A stretch of 5,736 bases of DNA from Nitrospiraceae bacterium (GCA_025934615.1 JAICXS010000145.1:1-5736), one strand, 5' to 3'; shown: positions 1 through 5,504, counted from the stretch's first letter. Notes: a model not told the origin generated them from the letters alone. A program made the numbers and translations.

Positions 1-1
1 C

Positions 2-127
2 AGTGTCAGGACCCTCAGTCTCTGCATGAGCCGCCCATATCTCATAAGCCTCACTGTACTCCGGCAGTTCCGCGATCGCAATGGTCCTCCCTCTGTCCTT
101 CTTCCCGGTGTTTCTGACTCGCGATGA
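2..127 (+). other. Possible 3' end of an upstream gene (edge fragment)
   Basis: A plus-strand frame is open from the window edge to a TGA at 125-127, about 41 codons. Its stop overlaps the ATG of the glycosyltransferase gene as ATGA, a classic translational-coupling junction, and that gene has no Shine-Dalgarno site of its own. Both facts favour a real upstream gene. Against it, the peptide (ending GVSDSR) matches no family I recognise, and a minus-strand frame over the same bases also looks protein-like. It is a fragment of unknown function at best. Confidence 0.2.
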
Positions 128-801
128 TCTCGGTGATTATTCCCACGCTCAATGAGGAAAAGGCGTTGCCGCTGACGCTGGGCCATGTCCTCGTCCAGCC
201 CGGCGACTATGACGTGATCGTGGTCGATGGAGGGAGTACCGACCGCACGTGCCACATCGCCGAGAATGAAGGCCGCATTCGGCTTTTGCACGCGCCGAAG
301 GGGCGGGCCTCGCAGATGAATGTGGGAGCCAATCACGCGTCCGGCGAATGGCTCCTATTCCTCCATGCTGATACGCAACTCCCGAGCGGTGCGCTGACAC
401 GGCTTAACGCCTTGGAATCGGATCTTTCGATTCAAGCTGGAGGATTCTTTCATCGGTTCTCGGGGCACGACTGGCGACTGCGCCTGCTGTCGTCTTTGAA
501 TAATCTGAGATGCCGATGGTCGAAGGTCCTCTATGGGGACCAAGCGATGTTTGTCCGTCGTGCCTTGTTCGAGCGGCTCGGCGGGTTCCCCGATCAGCCG
601 TTCTTGGAGGATGTCTTGTTTTCCAGGAAACTCGTCAAAGTAGTCACTCCGGTACTCCTCACCCCACCGGTTGTCACGGACTCTCGCAAGTTTGTGCAAA
701 TGGGAATTTGGCGAAGCGTCGTTCGCGCTTCCCTGATTCTTCTCGCGGTCGAGCTGCGCCTTCCCATTGTCCCCCGCACCTTTTTTCGCGACATTCGGTA
801 A
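124..801 (+). CDS. TIGR04283-type family 2 glycosyltransferase
   Basis: A 225-residue GT-A fold glycosyltransferase, expected to transfer a sugar from a nucleotide-sugar donor at the cytoplasmic side. The sequence opens with the canonical family 2 strand (MISVIIPTLNEE, residues 1-12), then VDGGSTD (34-40), the GRASQMNVGA block (60-69), a DxD-equivalent LHADT (80-84), GDQAMFVRR (138-146) and GGFPDQPFLEDVLFSRKL (153-170), where the Glu-Asp pair (162-163) sits where the catalytic base is expected. This motif set and the short length with no C-terminal domain fit TIGR04283, the group annotated as rSAM/selenodomain-associated or arsenosugar-biosynthesis glycosyltransferases. The substrate here is unknown. 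The ATG at 124 gives the textbook N-terminus. There is no Shine-Dalgarno site, and the ATG overlaps an upstream TGA, so coupling is possible. The C-terminal hydrophobic stretch near 198-212 could lie on the membrane. It is convergent with the AraC-type regulator. Family assignment is firm; pathway is not. Confidence 0.9.
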   Translation: MISVIIPTLNEEKALPLTLGHVLVQPGDYDVIVVDGGSTDRTCHIAENEGRIRLLHAPKGRASQMNVGANHASGEWLLFLHADTQLPSGALTRLNALESDLSIQAGGFFHRFSGHDWRLRLLSSLNNLRCRWSKVLYGDQAMFVRRALFERLGGFPDQPFLEDVLFSRKLVKVVTPVLLTPPVVTDSRKFVQMGIWRSVVRASLILLAVELRLPIVPRTFFRDIR

Positions 802-881
802 CGGGACCGCGGCGACGGATTTGCGACACCTTGGACCCACGTGTCCCCAACCCGTGTCCTCATCGCTTCCAATGGCTGCGA

Positions 882-904
882 CCGTTCGTCGATGCTGCGG
901 ACGG
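882..904. terminator. Hairpin between convergent genes (candidate terminator)
   Basis: CCGTTCG (882-888) pairs with CGGACGG (898-904) over 7 bp, including one G-U pair, around a 9-nt loop. It sits 80 bp after the glycosyltransferase stop and directly beyond the stop of the minus-strand regulator gene. No T-run follows on either strand, so it is at best a weak or Rho-assisted terminator. The rest of 802-881 holds no gene that I can support. Confidence 0.3.
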
Positions 905-905
905 C

Positions 906-1877
906 TTAATGACGGGGTGATTTCGATTGGCTGCGGTATCGGGCCGGCGGGAGAGCGAACTCGCGTTTGAAGGCGCGGTTGAAGGCGGGCTCCGACTCAT
1001 AGCCGACCTCAGCCGCGATCTCCGCCACGCTCCTGCTCGTCGTTTTCAGCATCTGCGCGCCAAGCTGAAGGCGCCAGCGTGTGAGGTACGCCATCGGAGT
1101 CTCCGAGAGATAACGCCGGAACCGCTCGGCCAGGACCGAACGCGAAATCCCTACCTCGTTCCCGAGTGAAGCAATTGTCCACGGATGGGCCGGCTGGCGA
1201 TGCAGCAGGGCCAAGGCTTTTCCGACTTCCGGGTCGCGGACTCCAGCCAACCACCCCGTTTGCTCCTGCGGAAGCAGCGCGATGTAGCGTCGTAGCGTTT
1301 CCACGAACAAGACTTCGGACAGCTTCGCGAGCACGGCTTCACCGCCGGGCGTGGCCGCATCCGCATTATCCACCGAATAACGGAGCGAGTTTTCCAACCA
1401 TTGTCCTGACGCGTCGTTGCGGATATGGACCTTAAAAATCGGCGGCAGTCCCCCAAGGAAGACTTGACTGAGTTGCGGATCGCAGGTCATGTAACCGCAG
1501 ATGAATTTCGTCATTTCCCCACCTCCGCCGAAACGGCAGACCTTGAGGCCTTGAGACAAAATTCGTTGCAGCTCTTGTTCGTTGTCCACCGGCGTGGCGG
1601 GCGAACCGTTTCCCATGATGTGGGCATCGCCGTGTGGATAGATGACGATGTCTCCTGCGTTGAGCGGAATGGGTCGGCCATCTCCCTCGACATGTCCGTA
1701 GCCTCGCCCCTCCGTCAGCAAATGATAGATGATGACATGCCTGGAGTCCGGCGACAGATACGGAGCGACAATGCGAGAGGGGGGCGCGCGAAAGCACCAT
1801 GGGGCTGAAAACTCGGCATTGTAAAACATCGCTCCGTCGAGCTTGACGGCCTTCAGCACTTCGGACAGGACATCCAT
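906..1877 (-). CDS. AraC-family regulator with cupin sensor domain
   Basis: A 323-residue transcription factor. The N-terminal part (about 4-190) looks like the AraC-binding-like cupin (Cupin_6 type), with HVIIYHLLTEGRGYGHVEG (47-65) and a GDIVIYPHGDAH turn (75-86) that could hold a small ligand or metal. The C-terminal part (about 210-315) is the paired helix-turn-helix DNA-binding domain: first helix pair from about 235 (IASLGNEVGISRSVLAERF), second from 283 (VAEIAAEVGYESEPAFNRAF), ending PPARYR. Start: ATG at 1875-1877 has GGAG (1883-1886) 5 nt upstream, whereas the frame's far end at 1934 is a TTG without a clear site, so I use the ATG. Three cysteines (114, 127, 132) cluster in the cupin C-terminal half. 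It is divergent from the methyltransferase and AhpD-like genes, which it most likely controls along with itself. The inducer is unknown. Confidence 0.9.
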   Translation of the reverse strand: MDVLSEVLKAVKLDGAMFYNAEFSAPWCFRAPPSRIVAPYLSPDSRHVIIYHLLTEGRGYGHVEGDGRPIPLNAGDIVIYPHGDAHIMGNGSPATPVDNEQELQRILSQGLKVCRFGGGGEMTKFICGYMTCDPQLSQVFLGGLPPIFKVHIRNDASGQWLENSLRYSVDNADAATPGGEAVLAKLSEVLFVETLRRYIALLPQEQTGWLAGVRDPEVGKALALLHRQPAHPWTIASLGNEVGISRSVLAERFRRYLSETPMAYLTRWRLQLGAQMLKTTSRSVAEIAAEVGYESEPAFNRAFKREFALPPARYRSQSKSPRH

Positions 1878-1887
1878 ATGGACTCCA

Positions 1888-1897
1888 CACTGCAGTG
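1888..1897. repeat. Perfect palindrome CACTGCAGTG in regulator leader
   Basis: A 10-bp perfect dyad lying 10 bp upstream of the regulator's ATG and just before its Shine-Dalgarno site. A protein bound here would block transcription or translation of the regulator. A 10-bp palindrome can occur by chance, so the operator role is only a suggestion. Confidence 0.3.
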
Positions 1898-1936
1898 ACG
1901 GCGTTGCGGCAAAGTGTCCAGGACGCCGAAACAAGT

Positions 1937-1964
1937 GACGTACAGCCTAGCATTCCTTAGTCAA
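1937..1964 (-). promoter_or_regulatory. Candidate promoter of the AraC-type regulator
   Basis: On the minus strand TTGACT (1964-1959) matches five of six bases of the -35 consensus. A 16-bp spacer leads to TACGTC (1942-1937), a poor -10 match. Transcription would start near 1930, leaving a leader of about 50 nt. The downstream copy of AGTGACG (1934-1940) overlaps the proposed -10, which would suit autoregulation. Only the -35 is convincing. Confidence 0.3.
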
Positions 1965-2007
1965 GAGAACCAGACGCCCGGATAAGACACCAACAGATAA
2001 TACGTCC

Positions 2008-2013
2008 TATAGT
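2008..2013 (+). promoter_or_regulatory. Candidate -10 box of the methyltransferase operon
   Basis: TATAGT matches five of six bases of the -10 consensus and lies 68 bp upstream of the methyltransferase ATG. No recognisable -35 element occurs 16-18 bp further upstream. This is what an activator-dependent promoter looks like, but it also fits a chance match. GATAAT at 1996-2001 is an alternative. Confidence 0.25.
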
Positions 2014-2069
2014 GCGATACAGGGTTGCAAGGGCGACGACGACCCGCTCTTCCATCCGACAACCACACC

Positions 2070-2075
2070 AAGGAG
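2070..2075 (+). promoter_or_regulatory. Shine-Dalgarno site deciding the methyltransferase start
   Basis: AAGGAG with a 6-nt gap to the ATG at 2082. It settles the start in favour of this ATG over a TTG at 2025 that opens the same frame 19 codons earlier. Confidence 0.8.
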
Positions 2076-2081
2076 TACATC

Positions 2082-2903
2082 ATGCCTGCCAACGCACTAT
2101 CACCTGACCTAGAACGTGTGAAGACCCGTCTCAAACATATCTGGATGGCCGGCGACTACGATCGATTCTCGCGGTACATGGAAGGCGGCGCGCGAGAGTT
2201 CTACGAGCGTCTCCATGTCGCGCCCGGATCCCGGCTGCTGGACGTGGGCTGTGGGTCCGGCCAGCTGGCGCTAATGGCCGCGAAGGATGGTCTGGAGGTG
2301 ATTGGCGTAGACATCGCCGGCAATTTGGTGGAGCGGGCACGGGTGCGCGCACAAGCGGAGAATCTGAGGGCCCGTTTCGAGGAAGCCGATGCTGAGGCGC
2401 TGCCCTTTGAGGACGCGAGTTTCGATGTGGTGGCGAGTCTCATCGGAGCGATGTTCGCGCCGCGGCCGGACCTTGTGGCAAAGGAACTGTTGCGGGTGTG
2501 TGAGCCGGGGGGAACCATTGCCATGGCCAATTGGACTCCACAGGGGTTCATCGGCCAGATGTTCAAGACCGTCTCGACATTCATTGCGCCGTCCGGGGCG
2601 CCTTCCCCGGTCCTGTGGGGCGACGAAACGACGGTCCGTGAACGGCTCGGCAAGGGACTGTCGGAGCTGCATCTGGTCAGGCGCCGCTATACGTTCAGTT
2701 ATCCCTTTCCTCCGTCCGACGTCGTGGAGTTCTTCCGCCTGTACTACGGACCAACCAATCAGGCGTTTGCGTCCCTTGACGTCGGCGCCGGCGAGCGTCT
2801 TCGCCAAGAACTCGACGCGCTCTGGTCTGCTCACAATCGAGCCGGGATGGGCTGCACCACGGTCCTCGCGGAATATCTGGAAGTGATTGGCATTCGAGCA
2901 TGA
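2082..2903 (+). CDS. Class I SAM-dependent methyltransferase
   Basis: A 273-residue cytoplasmic methyltransferase of the Methyltransf_11/25 type. Motif I LLDVGCGSG (52-60) is the SAM-binding glycine loop. The acidic end of strand 2 is D77 in VIGVDIAGN, the adenine-contacting pair is D103-A104, and LPFEDASFDVV (107-117) is the usual strand 4 motif. The remaining half (WTPQGFIGQMFKTVSTFIAP, VVEFFRLYYGPTNQAF) is a substrate domain I cannot tie to a known acceptor. It lacks the cysteine pattern expected of arsenite methyltransferase ArsM. The three Cys present are C57 in motif I, one in LLRVCEPGG and one in GMGCTTV. The next gene begins 64 bp downstream with no terminator between, so the pair is probably cotranscribed under the divergent AraC-type regulator. 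Family is certain; substrate is unknown. Confidence 0.9.
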   Translation: MPANALSPDLERVKTRLKHIWMAGDYDRFSRYMEGGAREFYERLHVAPGSRLLDVGCGSGQLALMAAKDGLEVIGVDIAGNLVERARVRAQAENLRARFEEADAEALPFEDASFDVVASLIGAMFAPRPDLVAKELLRVCEPGGTIAMANWTPQGFIGQMFKTVSTFIAPSGAPSPVLWGDETTVRERLGKGLSELHLVRRRYTFSYPFPPSDVVEFFRLYYGPTNQAFASLDVGAGERLRQELDALWSAHNRAGMGCTTVLAEYLEVIGIRA

Positions 2904-2956
2904 ACGATTCGTGAGAGAAACGGGGGAGCAAAATCATTCAGCAACCGACTATCATT

Positions 2957-2962
2957 AGGAGG
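2957..2962 (+). promoter_or_regulatory. Strong Shine-Dalgarno site of the AhpD-like gene
   Basis: AGGAGG, a perfect site, ends 5 nt before the ATG at 2968. It suggests the short gene is translated more strongly than the methyltransferase ahead of it. Confidence 0.75.
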
Positions 2963-2967
2963 GAGTC

Positions 2968-3276
2968 ATGTACGATCTAAAGAATCTGAGCAAGATGAAC
3001 AGCCTCGGGGCTCTTGCGCCCGAGGCGATGAACGCGTTTGTGGCGTTCGACAAGGCCGCTCTGGCTGAAGGTGCGATTCCGAGGAAGTATAAGGAACTGA
3101 TAGCGCTCGCAGTCGCGTGCACGACCCAGTGCCTGTATTGCATCGAGATCCACTCGAACAACGCCCGAGGGCTCGGCACCTCGGATCATGAGATTGCGGA
3201 AGCCGTGCTCGTCGCGGCGGCATTGCGTGCGGGTGGGGCCATCACACACGGCACGCATGCGTTGAAGGGAACCTGA
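2968..3276 (+). CDS. AhpD-like carboxymuconolactone decarboxylase-family protein
   Basis: A 102-residue all-helical protein of the CMD/AhpD superfamily, expected to act in the cytoplasm as a small homo-oligomer. The core LIALAVACTTQCLYCIEIHS (44-63) carries a redox CxxC (C55, C58). Glu43, Cys55, Cys58 and His62 reproduce exactly the spacing of the catalytic Glu118, Cys130, Cys133 and His137 of Mycobacterium tuberculosis AhpD. AhpD's His132 is Tyr57 here. The tail AALRAGGAITHGTHAL is typical of the family. This points to thiol peroxidase or disulfide reductase chemistry rather than true decarboxylation. The reducing partner and substrate are unknown. It follows the methyltransferase in a likely operon opposite an AraC-type regulator. 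Similar proteins are found beside arsenosugar-type radical SAM genes, but no such gene is visible here. Confidence 0.9.
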   Translation: MYDLKNLSKMNSLGALAPEAMNAFVAFDKAALAEGAIPRKYKELIALAVACTTQCLYCIEIHSNNARGLGTSDHEIAEAVLVAAALRAGGAITHGTHALKGT

Positions 3277-3314
3277 ACGCATTGGGACTGAGACCGAGAG
3301 ACCGCTTCAAAGAC

Positions 3315-3349
3315 GCACAAGACCGCCCGGTGCTCTCGATTTCTTGTGC
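3315..3349. repeat. 8-bp inverted repeat after the AhpD-like gene
   Basis: GCACAAGA (3315-3322) and TCTTGTGC (3342-3349) are perfect inverted copies with a 19-nt gap, 39 bp beyond the AhpD-like stop. The hairpin could end the methyltransferase operon, although no T-run follows, or it could be an operator for the downstream propeller gene. The rest of 3277-3453 shows no gene and no convincing -35/-10 pair. Confidence 0.3.
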
Positions 3350-3453
3350 CGTGAGGCGTATGCTCTCAGCCGTTTCAAAAGCAAGCACGTTCTTACAGAT
3401 GATTGTCGCAGTCTACATGACGGACGGGTAGCGTCTTCTACAGGGAGGATCTC

Positions 3454-4605
3454 ATGAGACCATCGCGCTTCTTGGGGCTGTTGGCCGTGGGTTGGAGTGT
3501 GCTGTTCACTACTTTCGCGCAGGCGGAAATCCTCGCGATGCTCAATTATGAGTCCAAACCGGAACAGACGACGAGGAAAGAAGGCTTGGCAATCCTCGAC
3601 GTGGACCCCAAGTCTCCGGCATTCGGAAAGATACTGATGGACATTCCGCTTCCCTCCGATCTCGTAGCGCATCATGTCTTTTACAATCGCGATCAGAGCA
3701 AGGCCTATATCACGGCTCTTGGTAAGAGCCTTCTGCATGTTCTCGATCTGACGCGTTTTCCCTATCGAATGAAGACGGTCGAGACACCGGGATGTCAGGT
3801 ATTGGAGGACATCGTGTTCTCTCAAGACAATCGCACCTGGTATCTCACCTGTATGGGGTCGAGCACGGTCGTGATCGGAGATGCGGCGACGGATACGCTT
3901 GTCAAAACCGTCAGCGCACCCGCGCCGAACGCTCCGTTTATCAGTTATCCGCATGGGATTACCGTCCACAACGGTATCGACCGTCTCCTCATTACCAGCA
4001 CGGTGAGGCCCTCCGATATGGGGGACCCCGGGGAGACGGTGACGGTGCTCGAAGCCAGTAGCGGAAAAGTGCTCTCGACCCACAAAGTGTCTCTCAAACC
4101 CTCCCCTTCGAAAGCCGCGCCGGTCGAAGTCATGTTCTCCCATGGAGCGGACCCGCCCGTGGTTCATATCACCGTGATGCTGGAGGGTACGCTATGGGCT
4201 GGTGTTTGGAATCCGAGCTCGAACGATTTTGGCTTTCAGCAGGTTGACGACTATGGCGTTCGAGGACAAGAGATGCCATTGGAGATCATGTATAACCGAA
4301 AAGGGGACCGTCTGTTTGTCACCACCGCCAAGCCCGGACATGTGAATATCTATGATAATAGCGACCCCCAACATCCGAAATTCCTCACAGCCATTCCCGC
4401 GGCGGCCGGTGCACACCATCTGGCGCTCTCCCCAGATGAGCAGTACCTCTTTGTCCAGAACAGTCTCTTGAATCTGCCCGGCATGAGTGATGGCTCCATT
4501 ACAGTCATCGATGTGACAAAGGGCGAAGCAATAGCCAGCATCGATACTTTGAAGGATCAAGGCTTCAACCCGAACTGCATCGTGCTGCTGCCGGTGGGTC
4601 AATGA
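3454..4605 (+). CDS. Exported beta-propeller protein, YncE/SBP56-like
   Basis: A 383-residue protein with a cleavable signal peptide (basic MRPSR, hydrophobic 6-22, AQA at 22-24 followed by Glu25), so it is probably periplasmic. The start is backed by GGGAGG (3443-3448) 5 nt before the ATG. The body is built of repeated beta-strand units characteristic of YncE-like propellers, such as LLHVLDLTR (93-101), STVVIGDAATDTLVKTV (137-153), ETVTVLEASSGKVLST (194-209), GHVNIYDNSD (295-304) and GSITVIDVTKGEAIASID (347-364). The opening DVDPKSPAFGKI...AHHV (49-75) recalls selenium-binding protein SBP56/methanethiol oxidase, and His motifs recur at 73-74, 167, 230 and 321-322. SBP56's CSSC motif is absent. 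Cysteines are C114, C133 and C375. The role is unknown: a scaffold, a metal-binding oxidase or a lactonase-like enzyme are all possible. It is convergent with the haem protein. Confidence 0.85.
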   Translation: MRPSRFLGLLAVGWSVLFTTFAQAEILAMLNYESKPEQTTRKEGLAILDVDPKSPAFGKILMDIPLPSDLVAHHVFYNRDQSKAYITALGKSLLHVLDLTRFPYRMKTVETPGCQVLEDIVFSQDNRTWYLTCMGSSTVVIGDAATDTLVKTVSAPAPNAPFISYPHGITVHNGIDRLLITSTVRPSDMGDPGETVTVLEASSGKVLSTHKVSLKPSPSKAAPVEVMFSHGADPPVVHITVMLEGTLWAGVWNPSSNDFGFQQVDDYGVRGQEMPLEIMYNRKGDRLFVTTAKPGHVNIYDNSDPQHPKFLTAIPAAAGAHHLALSPDEQYLFVQNSLLNLPGMSDGSITVIDVTKGEAIASIDTLKDQGFNPNCIVLLPVGQ

Positions 4606-4650
4606 AGGGGAAAGGCGACGACTTCAACTCAGTGGTCTGGCTATAGAAGC

Positions 4651-4672
4651 CGATCTCTCATTGCAGGGATCG
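4651..4672. terminator. Hairpin after propeller gene (candidate terminator)
   Basis: CGATCTCT (4651-4658) pairs with AGGGATCG (4665-4672) over 8 bp, one of them G-U, with a 6-nt loop. It lies 45 bp beyond the propeller stop, between convergent genes, where a shared terminator is expected. No T-run follows on either strand, so function is uncertain. Confidence 0.35.
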
Positions 4673-4710
4673 AGGGGAAGAGCAAACGCCCGTGCCAATC
4701 AGGCTATGGG

Positions 4711-4902
4711 TCACCATAAAGATGGGCCGTCGTCCCTAATATTGGCCACAATTGAAAACGCAGAGATCACGTCGACGAGATGTCCAACGACGGCGTTATA
4801 AAACGAAGGCTGGACCGCAAGCGCCAATTCAGAAACGAGTCCGAATAGCAGCAGAAGGCCATACAGCGGCGATGAACGTTGCGCATCCTCCGGTGGCTTT
4901 CC
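4711..4902 (-). pseudogene. In-frame membrane tail beyond the haem-protein TAG stop
   Basis: Reading on past the TAG (4905-4903) in the haem-protein frame gives 63 further sense codons to a TGA at 4713-4711. The peptide begins GKPPEDAQRS, then has a strong hydrophobic helix SPLYGLLLLFGLVSELALAV, and ends in a partly amphipathic tail finishing RDDGPSLW. It has no ATG, GTG or TTG with a ribosome site at a sensible place, so it is not an independent gene. The best reading is the former or read-through C-terminus of the haem protein, which would then be 261 codons plus one stop and anchored at both ends. A sequencing error at the TAG is an alternative. Confidence 0.5.
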
Positions 4903-5499
4903 CTATTGGGGAAGCGGAATTGTCAGCATAACTCCACCCATCACGTCTCCCGCCTTGAAATCTCTCTTTGGGCTTTCGGGGTGCACGTTGTGACAATCGG
5001 CGCACTTCGAAGACAGGGCTTTATCGGGATAGAGTGCTTGGAAGACGCGAGCCTTGCCCTCGGTTGTCACGGCGGTATAGGGACGATCGGTATTCTCAAC
5101 GATTTTCGTCAGCGCGATCCGCTCGAACTCTGTTTTTGCGCTGTTCCTTTTATTGATCGGCCAACTGCTGATCAGCCGAAATCGAATCCCCTTTGATTGT
5201 TTCGCCACAAGCAGCCCCGATTCAAGTAAAAATTGGGCGGGTAAAGGGAGATCTCCGTCGTCTCTCCAGTGTTCCGAGGCGAAGACAATGCCTCGCGTCT
5301 GCATCCGCTCCACAATCTCAGTCGTGTAAAATGCTCGATCCGCCTGGATCACACTATGGATATAATCGGCGACCCTTTCAGGGGATATGCCCTTGGGTGG
5401 ATCTGTCTCCTTGCTCGAGGCGGAGAACACCCATTGACCGAGTAGGGAAGTGAAGATTGTTCCAATGGCGAGTCCCAACCAAAAGCCTCTCATGCGCAT
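4903..5499 (-). CDS. Membrane-anchored DUF3365/Tll0287-like c-type haem protein
   Basis: A 198-residue protein with an N-terminal hydrophobic segment (about 6-27, GFWLGLAIGTIFTSLLGQW) acting as anchor or signal, then a periplasmic DUF3365 (Tll0287-like, PAS-related) domain. The haem attachment motif CADCH is at 166-170, in the family context SSKCADCHNVHPESPKRDFK followed by GDVMGGV. It should bind one covalent haem c and act in electron transfer or redox/gas sensing. There is no kinase or methyl-accepting domain in this frame. Start: ATG at 5497-5499 has GGAGG (5505-5509) 5 nt upstream. In-frame ATGs at 5511 and 5493 and a TTG at 5613 lack a well-placed site. The only cysteines are the two of the haem motif. 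The frame continues past its TAG stop with a transmembrane tail, so the protein may be truncated. It is convergent with the propeller gene. Confidence 0.85.
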   Translation of the reverse strand: MRMRGFWLGLAIGTIFTSLLGQWVFSASSKETDPPKGISPERVADYIHSVIQADRAFYTTEIVERMQTRGIVFASEHWRDDGDLPLPAQFLLESGLLVAKQSKGIRFRLISSWPINKRNSAKTEFERIALTKIVENTDRPYTAVTTEGKARVFQALYPDKALSSKCADCHNVHPESPKRDFKAGDVMGGVMLTIPLPQ

Positions 5500-5504
5500 A
5501 TAGT

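Larger units (their letters stand above)
1878..2081. promoter_or_regulatory. Divergent control region for regulator and methyltransferase
   Basis: This 204-bp gap between two back-to-back genes must hold both promoters and probably the regulator's operators. I see a 10-bp perfect palindrome CACTGCAGTG (1888-1897), the heptamer AGTGACG twice in the same orientation (1894-1900 and 1934-1940, exactly 40 bp apart), a candidate minus-strand promoter (1937-1964) and a TATAGT box on the plus strand (2008-2013). No long coding frame of its own is present. Regulation by the adjacent AraC-type protein is inferred from gene order. Confidence 0.6.

Noticed and set aside
1878..1934. 19-codon TTG-initiated extension of the AraC-type regulator
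   Set aside because: The ATG at 1877 has GGAG at the right distance and starts a typical N-terminus for the family; the extension covers the likely promoter.
1432..1953. Overlapping open frames on both strands across the regulator gene (including 1425-1808 plus)
   Set aside because: They overlap a gene with clear cupin and helix-turn-helix motifs and carry no recognisable domain.
2025..2081. 19-codon TTG-initiated extension of the methyltransferase
   Set aside because: AAGGAG sits 6 nt before the ATG at 2082, and the extension peptide (QGRRRPALPSDNHTKEY) is not like a protein start in this family.
2082..2903. Arsenite methyltransferase ArsM identity for the methyltransferase
   Set aside because: The arsenosugar-type neighbours made it tempting, but the arsenic-binding cysteine pattern of ArsM is not present.
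3307..4167. Long minus-strand open frame (286 codons) opposite the propeller gene
   Set aside because: It overlaps a plus-strand gene with a signal peptide, a strong Shine-Dalgarno site and propeller repeats. Its peptide is rich in Arg, His and Gly with no family motif, as expected of an antisense shadow.
4768..4886. 39-codon minus-strand frame starting ATG at 4886 right behind GGAGG
   Set aside because: The ribosome site abuts the ATG with no spacer, and the peptide is Arg/Ser/Cys rich. The other frame through the same bases gives the convincing membrane tail.
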